Positions 9,935 to 18,212 of a DNA stretch of 58,460 nucleotides are shown here, one piece after another. This DNA comes from Aquabacterium sp. (GTDB lineage: Bacteria; Pseudomonadota; Gammaproteobacteria; Burkholderiales; Burkholderiaceae_C): NCBI RefSeq assembly GCF_030652515.1, contig NZ_JAUSAR010000131.1, positions 1-58,460 on the forward strand, in the 5' to 3' direction. Numbering within the stretch: the stretch's first letter is position 1; each line of letters opens with the position of its first letter. The position numbers were made by a program, and so were the translations under genes. The notes under the pieces were generated by a model, which saw only the letters and a program-made list of their open reading frames with translations, was not told the origin of the DNA and made no database searches.

Positions 9935-11575
9935 TTGTCATTGCCCCCTTCAGAGCTTGCCTCGGCGGACCACCACTGCGACGTCCTCGTGGTGGGTGGC
10001 GGCATCAATGGTGTCGGCATCGCGCGTGACCTGGCTGGGCGCGGTTGGAACGTGGTGTTGTGCGAGCAGGACGACCTGGCCAGCCACACCTCGTCGGCGT
10101 CCACCAAGCTGATCCATGGCGGGCTGCGTTACCTGGAATACGGTGAGTTCTCGCTGGTGCGCAAGGCCCTGGCCGAACGTGAATTGCTGCTGCGTTCCGC
10201 CCCGCACATCATGTGGCCGCTGCGTTTTGTGTTGCCGCACGATGCCTCGATGCGCCCGGCCTGGATGATCCGCATGGGGCTGTGGTTGTACGACAACCTG
10301 GCGGTGCGCGAGTTCCTGCCCGGCAGCAGCACGGTCAATTTGAAAGGCGACCCTTTGGGCGCGCCCTTGAACGCCAAATGGTCCAAGGCTTTTGTGTATT
10401 CCGATGGTTGGGTGGACGATGCCCGGCTGGTGGTGCTGTGCGCGATGGACGCCGCCGAACGTGGCGCGATGATCCTGCCGCGCACGCGCTGCGAAAAGCT
10501 GCAGGCCATGCCCGGGGGCTGGCTGGCTGAACTGGTGAACCGCGATCCGGCCACGCAAGAGCCCACGCACACCATCCGCGTGCGGGCGCGGGCCGTGGTC
10601 AATGCGGGCGGGCCCTGGGCCGAGCATTTGCTGAGGCAGGTGATGGGGGTGCAGCCCAAGGCTTCCTCGTCCAGCAAACGTGAGGCTTCGCATGCGCACT
10701 TGCGTCTGGTCAAGGGCAGCCACATCGTGGTGCCGCGCATCTTCAATCATGACCACGCCTACATCTTCCAGGGCGAAGACCGGCGCATCATTTTCGCCAT
10801 TCCCTACGAGCGCAACTTCACCCTGATCGGCACCACCGATGTGGAGCACAAACAAGCGCTGGGTGCGGTGGGTGTGGATCCGGAAGAGGTGATGTATTTG
10901 TGCCAGCACGCCAGCCGCTACTTCCGCCAGGCGGTGCAGCCGGGTGATGTGGTCTGGCAATTCGCGGGCGTTCGCCCTTTGCTGGACGATGCCAGTGGCA
11001 AGGCTTCGGCGGTGACGCGCGACTACCGGCTGGAGGCGCATGCCCATCCTTCGCCGTGGTTGACGGTGTGGGGCGGCAAGCTCACCACCTTCCGCTTGCT
11101 GTCGGAAGAAGCGTCCGACCTGGTAGGGCGCCAGCTGGGCGAGTTGCGCCACCGCTGGACAGCCGACGCGGTCTTGCCGGGTGGGCAGTTGACCGACCTG
11201 ATCGACGAGGCGGTGCATCCCGAGCTGGACATGACCGAGTTCCAGTCGCGTTTGCGGCGGCGGCATCCCTGGTTGGATTTGGCTTTGATGCGGCGCTGGA
11301 CTCGCGCTTATGGCAGCCGTGTTTTGCGCTTGCTGGATGGGGTGACATCGCGGGCGGACCTGGGTGAAGAGGTGGCGCCGGATCTGTATGAGATTGAGTT
11401 GTTCTACTTGAAACGCCACGAGTGGGCGCACACGGCCGATGACATTTTGTGGCGGCGCAGCAAGTTGGGGCTGCACTACACGCCGGAGCAGCGCCAGGCG
11501 GTGGCCGATTGGTTGCTGGCGCAGGCGGCGCCGGGGCGCACGCTGGGGTTTCATCACAGTGGGATGAGTCGCTGA
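9935..11575 (+). CDS. glpD: aerobic glycerol-3-phosphate dehydrogenase
   Basis: A membrane-associated flavoprotein that oxidises glycerol-3-phosphate to dihydroxyacetone phosphate and feeds electrons to quinones. The 546 residues show the FAD-binding GGGINGVGIARDLAGRG near 22 and the GlpD-specific STKLIHGGLRYLEYGEF near 54, then RLVKGSHIVVPR, DRRIIFAIPYE and IGTTDVEH. A C-terminal DAO_C domain follows. The start TTG at 9935 is six bases behind AAAGGAAG and gives the expected N-terminus. It is divergent from glpR-glpK. Confidence 0.96.
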   Translation: MSLPPSELASADHHCDVLVVGGGINGVGIARDLAGRGWNVVLCEQDDLASHTSSASTKLIHGGLRYLEYGEFSLVRKALAERELLLRSAPHIMWPLRFVLPHDASMRPAWMIRMGLWLYDNLAVREFLPGSSTVNLKGDPLGAPLNAKWSKAFVYSDGWVDDARLVVLCAMDAAERGAMILPRTRCEKLQAMPGGWLAELVNRDPATQEPTHTIRVRARAVVNAGGPWAEHLLRQVMGVQPKASSSSKREASHAHLRLVKGSHIVVPRIFNHDHAYIFQGEDRRIIFAIPYERNFTLIGTTDVEHKQALGAVGVDPEEVMYLCQHASRYFRQAVQPGDVVWQFAGVRPLLDDASGKASAVTRDYRLEAHAHPSPWLTVWGGKLTTFRLLSEEASDLVGRQLGELRHRWTADAVLPGGQLTDLIDEAVHPELDMTEFQSRLRRRHPWLDLALMRRWTRAYGSRVLRLLDGVTSRADLGEEVAPDLYEIELFYLKRHEWAHTADDILWRRSKLGLHYTPEQRQAVADWLLAQAAPGRTLGFHHSGMSR

Positions 11576-11622
11576 GCGGTTTGCTTGGGTTTGCCTTGCG
11601 TTGTTTGGGCAGCGCGGGGCGG

Positions 11623-11840
11623 GGGATTCGGCGGTGGCGGGCGGGGCTCCTATGGTGGCGGTCCACCGCGTTGCGGCGGACTGCTCTGCGGTGCTCAGCC
11701 ACGGCGGGCGGCTGCGGAACTCGCTGTCCTTCGGCAGCTCAGACAGTCCTCGCCGACCCCTCGCTGCGCGAGGGGCAACCCGTCGTGGCCTGCGCTCCTC
11801 GACGCCCCCGAAGTCGCCCAGCCCGCCACCGCCGAATCCC
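11623..11840. repeat. palindromic element unit 1 (20-bp perfect terminal inverted repeats)
   Basis: GGGATTCGGCGGTGGCGGGC at 11623-11642 is repeated exactly, inverted, at 11821-11840, enclosing about 180 bases. Inside are smaller hairpins: CCCCTCGC-TGC-GCGAGGGG (11757-11775), TCCACCGC-GTT-GCGGCGGA with one mismatch, and a CTGTC/GACAG stem. No convincing gene is present in either direction. Read on the minus strand, the triloop of the 11757 hairpin is GCA, as in unit 3. The unit lies just behind glpD. Confidence 0.8.
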
Positions 11841-11845
11841 TGATC

Positions 11846-11900
11846 CGCCCCGCTGGTGGCGTGGCACGAAATGCAGCCGTGCCATGCCACCAGCGGGGCG
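11846..11900. repeat. 23-bp inverted repeat hairpin (unit 2)
   Basis: CGCCCCGCTGGTGGCGTGGCACG (11846-11868, given as two joined blocks) pairs with 11878-11900 across a 9-base loop; one position is a G-T pair, the rest are perfect. It sits between the two larger palindromic units. In RNA this would be a very stable stem. A short A6 run follows at 11901-11906 but no T-run, so it is not a plain terminator. Confidence 0.8.
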
Positions 11901-11906
11901 AAAAAA

Positions 11907-12133
11907 GGGCTGGGTGGGTATTCGGCGGGGCGCCTTGTTGGTGCTGAGACGCACAGTGCCGAGGTGGGCACGCGCAGCGTGCATCGTCATCTGACCTGCC
12001 GGAGTTGTTTGAACGAAGCGGATGCAATCCGCGCAGTGAGTTCTCCGGCACCACCTCGGCGCGAGCATCGCAAGGCAGTCCCGCTAACAGCGGGACCACC
12101 AACATGAAGCCCTGCCGAATACCCACCCAGCCC
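11907..12133. repeat. palindromic element unit 3: multi-branched nested inverted repeats
   Basis: Terminal repeats at 11907-11926 and 12114-12133 are perfect over 20 bp, and imperfect pairing extends to about 37 bp (11907-11943 with 12097-12133). Nested inside are GCCGAGGTGG/CCACCTCGGC (11958-11967, 12051-12060), TGCCGGAG/CTCCGGCA (11997-12004, 12043-12050) and GCGGAT-GCA-ATCCGC (12018-12032). Side hairpins are GCACGC-GCA-GCGTGC (11968-11982), GCGA-GCA-TCGC (12061-12071) and GTCCCGCT-AAC-AGCGGGAC (12078-12096). Three stems close on a GCA triloop. I see no tRNA features (no CCA end, no T-arm consensus). It may be a structured RNA or a palindromic mobile element. Confidence 0.8.
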
Positions 12134-12183
12134 GCGCCCCGCGCTGCCAATACAAAGCACTCAAATCTGCGCCAAGCACATCC

Positions 12184-13251
12184 TCAACCGCCCTTGACAA
12201 GCGCCTGCCGCCACTGCAAAGGCGGCACCCCCGACCAACGCTTGAAGGCCCGCGAAAAAGCGCTTTGCTCGGAATAGCCCAGCAAGGCCCCCACCTCGGC
12301 CAGCGTCAACCTGGGATCGCGCAAGTGCAACTCGGCCACCTGCTGCAAGGCCGTTTCGCGCAAGTCTCGAAAGTTCAAGCCTTGATCGGCCAGCCGCCGG
12401 TAAAACACGCGCGGCGACAACCTTAACGCCTGCGCCACCTGTTCCAACTCCGGCGTGCCATGGGGTGCCAAATGGGCCACCACGCGCCGCGTCATCTCCG
12501 CCAAGTCGCCCGCGTCAGGCAAGCGCGCCATGGCCGCGTCCACCTGCTCTTCCATGAGTTTGAGCAGCATGGGATCGGCCTGTCGCAACGGCGCCATCAG
12601 GCTGCCCAGGGGAATGGCCAACCGCGTCATGGGTTGGTTGAAACGCACCGGGCAATCAAAATAGGCTTGATAAGGCCGCAAGTCGGCGGGCGGCGGATTC
12701 ACAAAATCGACCTGGGCCAAAGGCAATTGCTGTGCGCACACATCACGCCCAAACTGCACCAGACCGGCAATGCCGGATTCGTCGAACAAAGCCCCCGGCT
12801 TGCCATGCGCGATGCCCCACTGCAGCTCCAGATTGCCGCCCTCGATCCGGTGCTGCACCGGATTGATGTCGTGCACCAAGCGGTGGTAGCGCTGGATGCG
12901 CTGCAGGGCGCCCCCCAGGTTCTCGCAGGCCAGCAGCACATAGCCCAGTGCGCCCAGGTGGGCTGGCTGAATGGTTTGCCCCAGATGCAAGCCCAGCAAG
13001 GGATCGTGCAGGCGTTCGGCCGCCTTGATCAGCAACTGGCAATAGGCCTCGGCCGAGAAGCGCCCCAACTGGTTGGCATCACCCACATCCAGGTCTCGCG
13101 GCAGCACCTCGTCGGGCGCAACGCCTTTCGATTGCAGGTACTGGCTCAGCACCCGCACCAGCGTCAGCGGCACCATGCCCTGCACCACGTCGCGTTCGTA
13201 CAAGCGGGGTGGCAAGGGCGGGCGTGAGGATGAATTGGGCACAACGAGCAT
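12184..13251 (-). CDS. AraC-family transcriptional regulator with Arabinose_bd-type sensor domain
   Basis: A 355-residue activator. Residues ~20-210 resemble the ligand-binding domain of OruR/ArgR-type AraC regulators (TLVRVLSQYLQSKG, DPLLGLHLGQ, LGALGYVLLACENLGGAL). The C-terminal AraC HTH pair covers ~255-350 (LEQVAQALRLSPRVFYRRLADQG; TLAEVGALLGYSEQSAFSRAFKRWSG). The start is set at ATG 13251 (MLVVPNSSSRP); an in-frame TTG at 13266 is less likely. It diverges from the SDR/MBL/epimerase genes with a 90-base gap, so it probably controls them. The inducer is unknown, possibly a lipid or a steroid-like compound given the targets. Confidence 0.9.
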   Translation of the reverse strand: MLVVPNSSSRPPLPPRLYERDVVQGMVPLTLVRVLSQYLQSKGVAPDEVLPRDLDVGDANQLGRFSAEAYCQLLIKAAERLHDPLLGLHLGQTIQPAHLGALGYVLLACENLGGALQRIQRYHRLVHDINPVQHRIEGGNLELQWGIAHGKPGALFDESGIAGLVQFGRDVCAQQLPLAQVDFVNPPPADLRPYQAYFDCPVRFNQPMTRLAIPLGSLMAPLRQADPMLLKLMEEQVDAAMARLPDAGDLAEMTRRVVAHLAPHGTPELEQVAQALRLSPRVFYRRLADQGLNFRDLRETALQQVAELHLRDPRLTLAEVGALLGYSEQSAFSRAFKRWSGVPPLQWRQALVKGG

Positions 13252-13340
13252 GGACGAAATTGTCAAATTCAGGGTCGATCAAGTCAAGACGGGTCATCCC
13301 TGCCTGGCTATGCTCAGTCACTATCCAGGAGCCTTCATCC

Positions 13341-14135
13341 ATGAGCAGTCCATCCCGTCCCGGCATCTTCATCACTGGCGCCGCCGCTGGCATCGGCCGG
13401 GCCGTGGCCGAGCGCTTTGCCAAGGCGGGCTGGTTCGTGGGGCTGTACGATGTGGACGAGGCTGCGGTGCAGGCGCTGCGCCAGCAACTGGGCCCCGATC
13501 GATGCCACGCGGGCCGCCTGGACGTGTCGCGTGCCGAAGACTGGGCCCCGCAGTTGGAGGCCTTCTGGCAGGCCGCGGGCCAGCGCCTGGACCTGCTGTT
13601 CAACAACGCCGGTGTGGCCGTGACCAGCCCCTTTGAAGAGGCCGAACTGGCCCGTCATCACCGCCTCATCGACATCAACTTGAAGGGCGTGGTCAACGGT
13701 TGCCACACCGCCTTGCCCTTCCTCAAGCGCACTCCGGGCGCGCGCGTGGTCAACATGTGCTCGGCCTCGGCCCTGTATGGCCAGCCCATGCTCAGCACCT
13801 ACTCGGCCACGAAGGCGGCGGTGCGCGGCTTCACCGAGGCGCTGGACATCGAGTGGCAGCGCCACGGCATCCGCGTGGTCGATGTGCTGCCCTTGTTCGT
13901 CAACACCGCCATGGTCCGCGACGACGTCAGCAAGATGAAAACCGTGCAGACCCTGGGCGTGCGCCTGAGCGCCGACGACGTGGCCCGCACCGTGTGGCGC
14001 TTGTCGCAAGGCAAGCCTTCGCGTCTGCCCGTGCATTCGGCTGTCGGTTGGCAGACCAAGCTGTTCAGCCTGCTGGCCAAGCATTCGCCCGACGCGATCA
14101 ACCGCTTCGTCACGGCCCGCATGGCCGGCCAGTGA
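13341..14135 (+). CDS. short-chain dehydrogenase/reductase
   Basis: A 264-residue classical SDR. The Rossmann motif TGAAAGIG is at residues 11-18, LFNNAGVAV near 91, and the catalytic Ser-Tyr-Lys set in CSASALYGQPMLSTYSATK near 140-157. Reactions are NAD(P)-dependent oxidation or reduction of hydroxy/keto groups. The start ATG 13341 (MSSPSRPGIFI) follows CCAGGAG; longer upstream frames run into the AraC promoter. It is followed by the MBL-fold and epimerase genes in the same direction, which suggests one pathway acting on a hydrophobic alcohol or acid. Substrate unknown. Confidence 0.9.
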   Translation: MSSPSRPGIFITGAAAGIGRAVAERFAKAGWFVGLYDVDEAAVQALRQQLGPDRCHAGRLDVSRAEDWAPQLEAFWQAAGQRLDLLFNNAGVAVTSPFEEAELARHHRLIDINLKGVVNGCHTALPFLKRTPGARVVNMCSASALYGQPMLSTYSATKAAVRGFTEALDIEWQRHGIRVVDVLPLFVNTAMVRDDVSKMKTVQTLGVRLSADDVARTVWRLSQGKPSRLPVHSAVGWQTKLFSLLAKHSPDAINRFVTARMAGQ

Positions 14136-14165
14136 CCTCATCACCTTCACCTCATCGACATCCCC

Positions 14166-15245
14166 ATGACCACCATTGACACGATGCCCTTGCCCACCGG
14201 CATGAGGGCGCTGACCGACTTCGACCATGCCCGCGAATCCACCAGCCCACAAGCGCGGCTGGAGGAAGTGCGTTCCCGCGCGCAAGCCTTGCGCGAGCGC
14301 ATGATGGCCGAGCCCGAGGTGCTGTTCTACCGCAGCTTCGACCTCATCCGCGCGCCCTATCCCACCTACTACGCCTTCTCGGGCGTGTTCGCGCACAAGG
14401 GCTTCAAGTTCCCCTTGGTGCACTTGCTCAACCGCCTCTTCGTGGTCCAGTACCGTGACCACGATGGCGTGGTGCGCACGCTCATGCTCTCGCCCACCGA
14501 CCATGAGGCCAACCGCGAGACGCCCTTCTTCAAACGCCTGGCGCAAAGCGTGCCGCGCAGCTTGAACAGCGTGTTCGCACCGCAGTACCACACGGTGCAA
14601 AGCGCCTTGGCCGAATGCGGCATCCAGCCCGATCAGGTGGACTACATCAGCTACGACCATTTGCACACGCAGGATGTGCGCCGCTGGCTGGGCAGCCATG
14701 GCACGCCAGGCTATTTCCCCAAAGCCAAGTTGCTGGTGCACCGCCAGGAGTGGGCCTCCACCCAGCACCTGCTGCCCATCCAGGCCGACTGGTATTGTCC
14801 GAAGGGCATCGATGGCATCGCGCTGGAGCGCGTCATCCCCTTTGACCGCAGCTTGAGCTTGGGCCCGGGCCTGGCGCTGGTCCACACCCCCGGCCACACC
14901 GAAGGCAACCATTCGATGGCGGCGCGCGTGCCCGATGGCATCCGCGTGACCAGCGAGAACGGCGTGGGCGTGGACGCCTACGAACCCAAGCATTCAAGGA
15001 TCAATGCCGTGCGCAAGCACGCTTTGAGCACGGGCGTTGAAGTGATCCTCAATGGCAACACGCTGGAGGGCAGCAACGACCAGTACATCTCCATGGTGCT
15101 GGAGAAAACGCTGGCCGGGCCCTCGGCCAACCCGGCGTATCCCAACTGCGCCACATCGAGCGAGCGCACGCCCTTCTGGCTCTTCCCGGGCGATGTGGCC
15201 AGCCACCTGTTTGGCGAAGCGCATTTCGGGCAGGTGCAAGGCTGA
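14166..15245 (+). CDS. divergent metallo-beta-lactamase-fold protein
   Basis: A 359-residue protein with two MBL-fold landmarks. YISYDHLHTQD near residue 165 stands where the HxHxDH metal motif would be, and HTPGHTEGNHS near 242 matches the second zinc-ligand strand. The first motif reads H-L-H-T-Q-D, keeping two His and the Asp but not the final His. The N-terminal ~150 residues are an extension (FYRSFDLIRAPYPTYYAFSGV). MBL-fold proteins hydrolyse esters, thioesters or lactones; here metal content and activity are uncertain. Its stop overlaps the epimerase start (TGATG), so the two are translationally coupled. Confidence 0.75.
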   Translation: MTTIDTMPLPTGMRALTDFDHARESTSPQARLEEVRSRAQALRERMMAEPEVLFYRSFDLIRAPYPTYYAFSGVFAHKGFKFPLVHLLNRLFVVQYRDHDGVVRTLMLSPTDHEANRETPFFKRLAQSVPRSLNSVFAPQYHTVQSALAECGIQPDQVDYISYDHLHTQDVRRWLGSHGTPGYFPKAKLLVHRQEWASTQHLLPIQADWYCPKGIDGIALERVIPFDRSLSLGPGLALVHTPGHTEGNHSMAARVPDGIRVTSENGVGVDAYEPKHSRINAVRKHALSTGVEVILNGNTLEGSNDQYISMVLEKTLAGPSANPAYPNCATSSERTPFWLFPGDVASHLFGEAHFGQVQG

Positions 15246-16240
15246 TGGCGGCCCACGAAGACGGGGTGCTGGTCACCGGGGGCTGCGGCTTCCTGGGCCG
15301 TGCTTTGGTCCACCAGCTTTTGCGCGAGGCCACCGGCCCGATCAACGTGCTGGCGCTGCCCCAGGAGGCGGTGCCGCCTGACTGGCCGTCGCGCGTCAAC
15401 ATCGTTCGCGGCGACATCACCCGCCTGCACGATGTTGAACTGGCGGCCCAGGGTTGTGGGCGCATCTTTCACCTGGCCGCCTTGGTGGGTGATGGCGGCA
15501 CGTACGCGCAGCACGAGCGCGTCACCGTGGGCGGCACGGCGCATGTGTTCGACGTGGCCTGGCGTCAAAGCGCGTCCGTCGTCCTTACCACCAGCGTGTG
15601 CGCGTATGGCGATGCGATCCAGCGCGGCGTGTGCCATGAAGGCACCCCCTTGGGCCGGCCGCAAGGTCCGTATGGCCAGGCCAAACAAGGCCAGGAAAAA
15701 CTGGCCTGGCGCTTTCGCGATCAAGGCGGGCAGGTGTGCGTGGTGCGGCCAGCCAACATCATCGGGCCAGGCTCGGGCCCCTGGCTGCTGGACGCGGCGC
15801 AGGCCTTGCGCCAAGGGCTGCCTGCGCTGGTGGGGGGTGGGCAAGGATGCGCGGCCCTGGCCATCGTGGACAACGTGGCCAACTTCCTGGTGCTGGCCGC
15901 GGACACGCCAAGTGCCTTTGGCCAGGCCTTCAACATCCACGATGGCCTGCCCGTCACTTGGCGAAGCTACTTCACGGACTTGGCCACCATGATGGGCACG
16001 CCGCCGCCACGCTCCACGCCCCGCTCATTGGCGTACCTGGGCGCCCGCGTGATCGAGCCGATCTTCAGGCGATTCCTGTCGGGGCGCAGGCCGCCAGTCA
16101 CCCGCGAGGCGCTCAACCTGATCGCCTGGAACAACCAGTTCCCCATCGACAAGGCACGTTCACTGGGCTGGGCGCCGGTGGTGGGCTACCCGCAGATCCT
16201 GCGGGCGATCCAGCAGGACATCGAGGCGCGCGGGCTTTGA
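15245..16240 (+). CDS. NAD-dependent epimerase/dehydratase (extended SDR, 3beta-HSD-like)
   Basis: A 331-residue extended SDR. VLVTGGCGFLGRALV is the N-terminal GxxGxxG motif. IFHLAALVGDGG comes near 75, and the catalytic Tyr-Lys pair is in PYGQAKQGQEKLAW near 145. VVRPANIIGPG follows, as in sugar epimerases and 3-beta-hydroxysteroid dehydrogenase-like enzymes. The ATG overlaps the stop of the MBL-fold gene. Together with the SDR and MBL genes it suggests a small catabolic or modification pathway under the AraC regulator. Whether the substrate is a nucleotide sugar or a sterol/fatty derivative cannot be told. Confidence 0.85.
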   Translation: MAAHEDGVLVTGGCGFLGRALVHQLLREATGPINVLALPQEAVPPDWPSRVNIVRGDITRLHDVELAAQGCGRIFHLAALVGDGGTYAQHERVTVGGTAHVFDVAWRQSASVVLTTSVCAYGDAIQRGVCHEGTPLGRPQGPYGQAKQGQEKLAWRFRDQGGQVCVVRPANIIGPGSGPWLLDAAQALRQGLPALVGGGQGCAALAIVDNVANFLVLAADTPSAFGQAFNIHDGLPVTWRSYFTDLATMMGTPPPRSTPRSLAYLGARVIEPIFRRFLSGRRPPVTREALNLIAWNNQFPIDKARSLGWAPVVGYPQILRAIQQDIEARGL

Positions 16241-16249
16241 ACTCTCGCG

Positions 16250-17191
16250 TCAGGCCTGATCGCGCGGCAGCAGAAAGTGCCCTCGGGCGGTGGCCACGGG
16301 TTTGGTCTGGTCGTCTTGCCACACGGTGACTTGCACCAGCGCCACGCGGCTGCCTTGCCGGATCGTGGTCGCTTGCGCGAAGGTGTCCACCGGCCGGGCC
16401 GAGCGCAGGTAGTCGATCGAGAAATCGACGCCGCGTGGTGGGGTGCCGTCGCTCAAACCCATGGTCGACACCAGGTGCAGCACCATCGCCGTTTCGGCAA
16501 AGCCCGCCAGCACGCCGCCGTGCAGCGCGGGCAAGATCGGGTTGCCGATGAGGTCGGGTTTGAAGGGCAGGCGGAACAGTGGCGCTTCATCGCCCTCGCC
16601 GGTGCTTTGGTGGACGTTGAGGTAATCCACGTAAGGTGACACGCCGGGCTTCAAAGCGGGCGTCACGGTGGGCGGCAAAGGCTTGCTGGCTTCCTGGGGC
16701 TTGACCTCGGCGCTGGCCCGGCCTGGCTTGGGCGCCCCTGCAGGTTCACGCCGCGCGCTGGCCGTGGCCCGCATGAAGGTGGCCTGCACGGTCGCCAGCA
16801 CCTCGTCCTGCCCAGGCTGGCGGATCTCTCCGCGCACAAAGGCCACGCTGCGCGACAGGCGGTGGCACTCGGCGTGGCAGATCAGCTCGCAGTCGGCCAC
16901 GGCCGGGCGCAGGTAGTCCATGCGCAGGTCCAGCGTGGCGAAGGGCTCCATCACGTCCAGCGCGGTGCCCACGGCCACGCCGCAGGCGGTGTCGGCCAGC
17001 ACGGTCAGCACGCCGGGGTGGGTGAGCTGGCGCTCGGCATCGCCGGTCCAGTCACCACAAGCGGGCATGGCCAGGGTCGCGTGGTTTTGCGAAGCCGCGG
17101 TCACCTGCATGTTGGAGGCGCGCGCGTAAGGGATGCCCGCGATGAAGGCGTGGACCCACTGCAGGCGTTCGGTGTCGTTGAAAAGGCTCAT
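16250..17191 (-). CDS. tandem hot-dog thioesterase (PaaI-like, two domains)
   Basis: A 313-residue protein with two consecutive hot-dog domains. The first (residues ~10-140) has HPGVLTVLADTACGVAVGTAL and TLDLRMDYLRPA. The second (~180-310) has ALHGGVLAGFAETAMVLHLV and GVDFSIDYLRSARP. Both carry the PaaI-type pattern H-GG/G-V near the helix start. A Pro/Ala/Lys-rich linker (~145-180) joins them. Single PaaI domains act as acyl-CoA thioesterase dimers, so this is a fused version. It is the last gene of the mnmA operon; its start overlaps the DUF1439 stop by four bases. Confidence 0.85.
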   Translation of the reverse strand: MSLFNDTERLQWVHAFIAGIPYARASNMQVTAASQNHATLAMPACGDWTGDAERQLTHPGVLTVLADTACGVAVGTALDVMEPFATLDLRMDYLRPAVADCELICHAECHRLSRSVAFVRGEIRQPGQDEVLATVQATFMRATASARREPAGAPKPGRASAEVKPQEASKPLPPTVTPALKPGVSPYVDYLNVHQSTGEGDEAPLFRLPFKPDLIGNPILPALHGGVLAGFAETAMVLHLVSTMGLSDGTPPRGVDFSIDYLRSARPVDTFAQATTIRQGSRVALVQVTVWQDDQTKPVATARGHFLLPRDQA

Positions 17192-17760
17192 GGCTTGGGC
17201 ACCAATTTGACCGACAGGCCGGCGGCTGTCACGTGAATGTCTTCGACCTGGTAACCCCGGCGATCCACCTCGTTCAGGTCTTCAGGCTTGAACTGGTGGA
17301 TGGGGTAGTTCTGCAGCTTTTCTTGCGCCAGCATCGCGCCCAGCTTGGTCCACTGCCGCTGCGTGGCCTCGGACAGGCCCGCGATGGCCAGCTTGTCGAT
17401 CGTCACCGCGTTCAGGCGGATGGAGCGGTCTTGCGCCTCGTAGCGCATGCCAAAGCTCACGCCCACCGTGCCCTGGTAGCTGCGGCCGAACAGGCGGTCG
17501 GTGGCCTGGATGTCGAACTCGGAGGCGACGCGGTTGGTGTCGGGGTGGAGCTGCAGGCGCGGTGCTTGCGCTTCGACCTCGAAGACCTCGGCCAGCGTCT
17601 TGCGCATGGGGAACTGTTTGGACAGCTTGGCCAGCAGTTGCTCGCGCGAGATGTCAACCGTGCGCGGGCCCATCAGGCTGGCGCACCCGGCCAGGCCGAT
17701 GACCAGCGTGGTGGCGATGGTGAACAGGGCGCTTCGTCGGTTCAGCTTCAATGAAGTCAT
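17188..17760 (-). CDS. DUF1439 lipoprotein
   Basis: A 190-residue predicted lipoprotein. A positively charged start ([13 protein letters not shown]) leads into a hydrophobic stretch and the lipobox IGLAGCAS, with the acylated Cys near residue 26. The rest fits DUF1439 proteins (ISREQLLAKLSKQFPM, LFGRSYQGTVGVSFGMRYE, VDRRGYQVEDI), a periplasmic alpha/beta fold of unknown role. ATG 17760 is preferred because the longer frame upstream lies in the PIN gene. It overlaps both neighbours by four bases, so translation is coupled. Confidence 0.85.
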   Translation of the reverse strand: MTSLKLNRRSALFTIATTLVIGLAGCASLMGPRTVDISREQLLAKLSKQFPMRKTLAEVFEVEAQAPRLQLHPDTNRVASEFDIQATDRLFGRSYQGTVGVSFGMRYEAQDRSIRLNAVTIDKLAIAGLSEATQRQWTKLGAMLAQEKLQNYPIHQFKPEDLNEVDRRGYQVEDIHVTAAGLSVKLVPKP

Positions 17761-18212
17761 GGGGTGGGGGGCAAGGTGGACCATTGTTGCAGGGTCATCA
17801 CGTTCACGCCCAGCAGCCTGGCGCGCCGGGCCAGCTTGAGCAAGGCAGCGTCCTTGCTGATCAGCCAACGCGCGCCCACGTGCAAGGCCAGATCGATGAA
17901 GACCTGGTCATCGGGGTCTTTGCATTTCAGGGGGCCGCGTGGGGGTTCGTCCACCATGTGAGCGTGCTCGAACACCGTGGTGGTCAAGGCTTGATCCGGT
18001 TGCCAGCGCGCGAACACGCTGCGTGGCCACACATGGCCCCACTCGGTCTGCATCGCCGGGCTGGCCAGCCAGCGCAGTTGGCCAGCTTGCAGGGCCTCGG
18101 CCAAGGGGGAGGCGGAGGGATCCTTGAACACGCGCCAGTCGAGCAGGGCGTTGGTGTCGAGGATGATGATGGGGGCATCGCCCGCCGAGGGCGTGATGTG
18201 GTCAAGGATCAT
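17757..18212 (-). CDS. PIN-domain protein (solitary, putative nuclease)
   Basis: A 151-residue PIN-like domain. [12 protein letters not shown] carries the first acidic residue, a central Glu lies in MQTEWGHVW, and [12 protein letters not shown] plus WLISKDAAL carry the C-terminal acids, so the metal-binding set looks complete. PIN proteins are Mg-dependent RNases, many of them VapC-type toxins. No antitoxin gene adjoins: the flanks are mnmA and a lipoprotein. ATG 18212 overlaps the mnmA stop. Its place directly behind a tRNA-thiolation gene suggests an RNA-related housekeeping job and not a mobile toxin. Confidence 0.85.
   Translation of the reverse strand: MILDHITPSAGDAPIIILDTNALLDWRVFKDPSASPLAEALQAGQLRWLASPAMQTEWGHVWPRSVFARWQPDQALTTTVFEHAHMVDEPPRGPLKCKDPDDQVFIDLALHVGARWLISKDAALLKLARRARLLGVNVMTLQQWSTLPPTP

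Noticed and set aside
9950..11971. A 673-codon open frame on the minus strand opposite glpD
   Set aside because: glpD is unmistakable on the plus strand and the antisense text has no protein character.
11907..12133. A tRNA or tmRNA in the multi-branched palindromic unit
   Set aside because: No T-arm consensus, no anticodon-arm geometry and no CCA end; stem lengths do not fit.
13335..14993. A 552-codon open frame on the minus strand
   Set aside because: Antisense to the SDR and MBL-fold genes.
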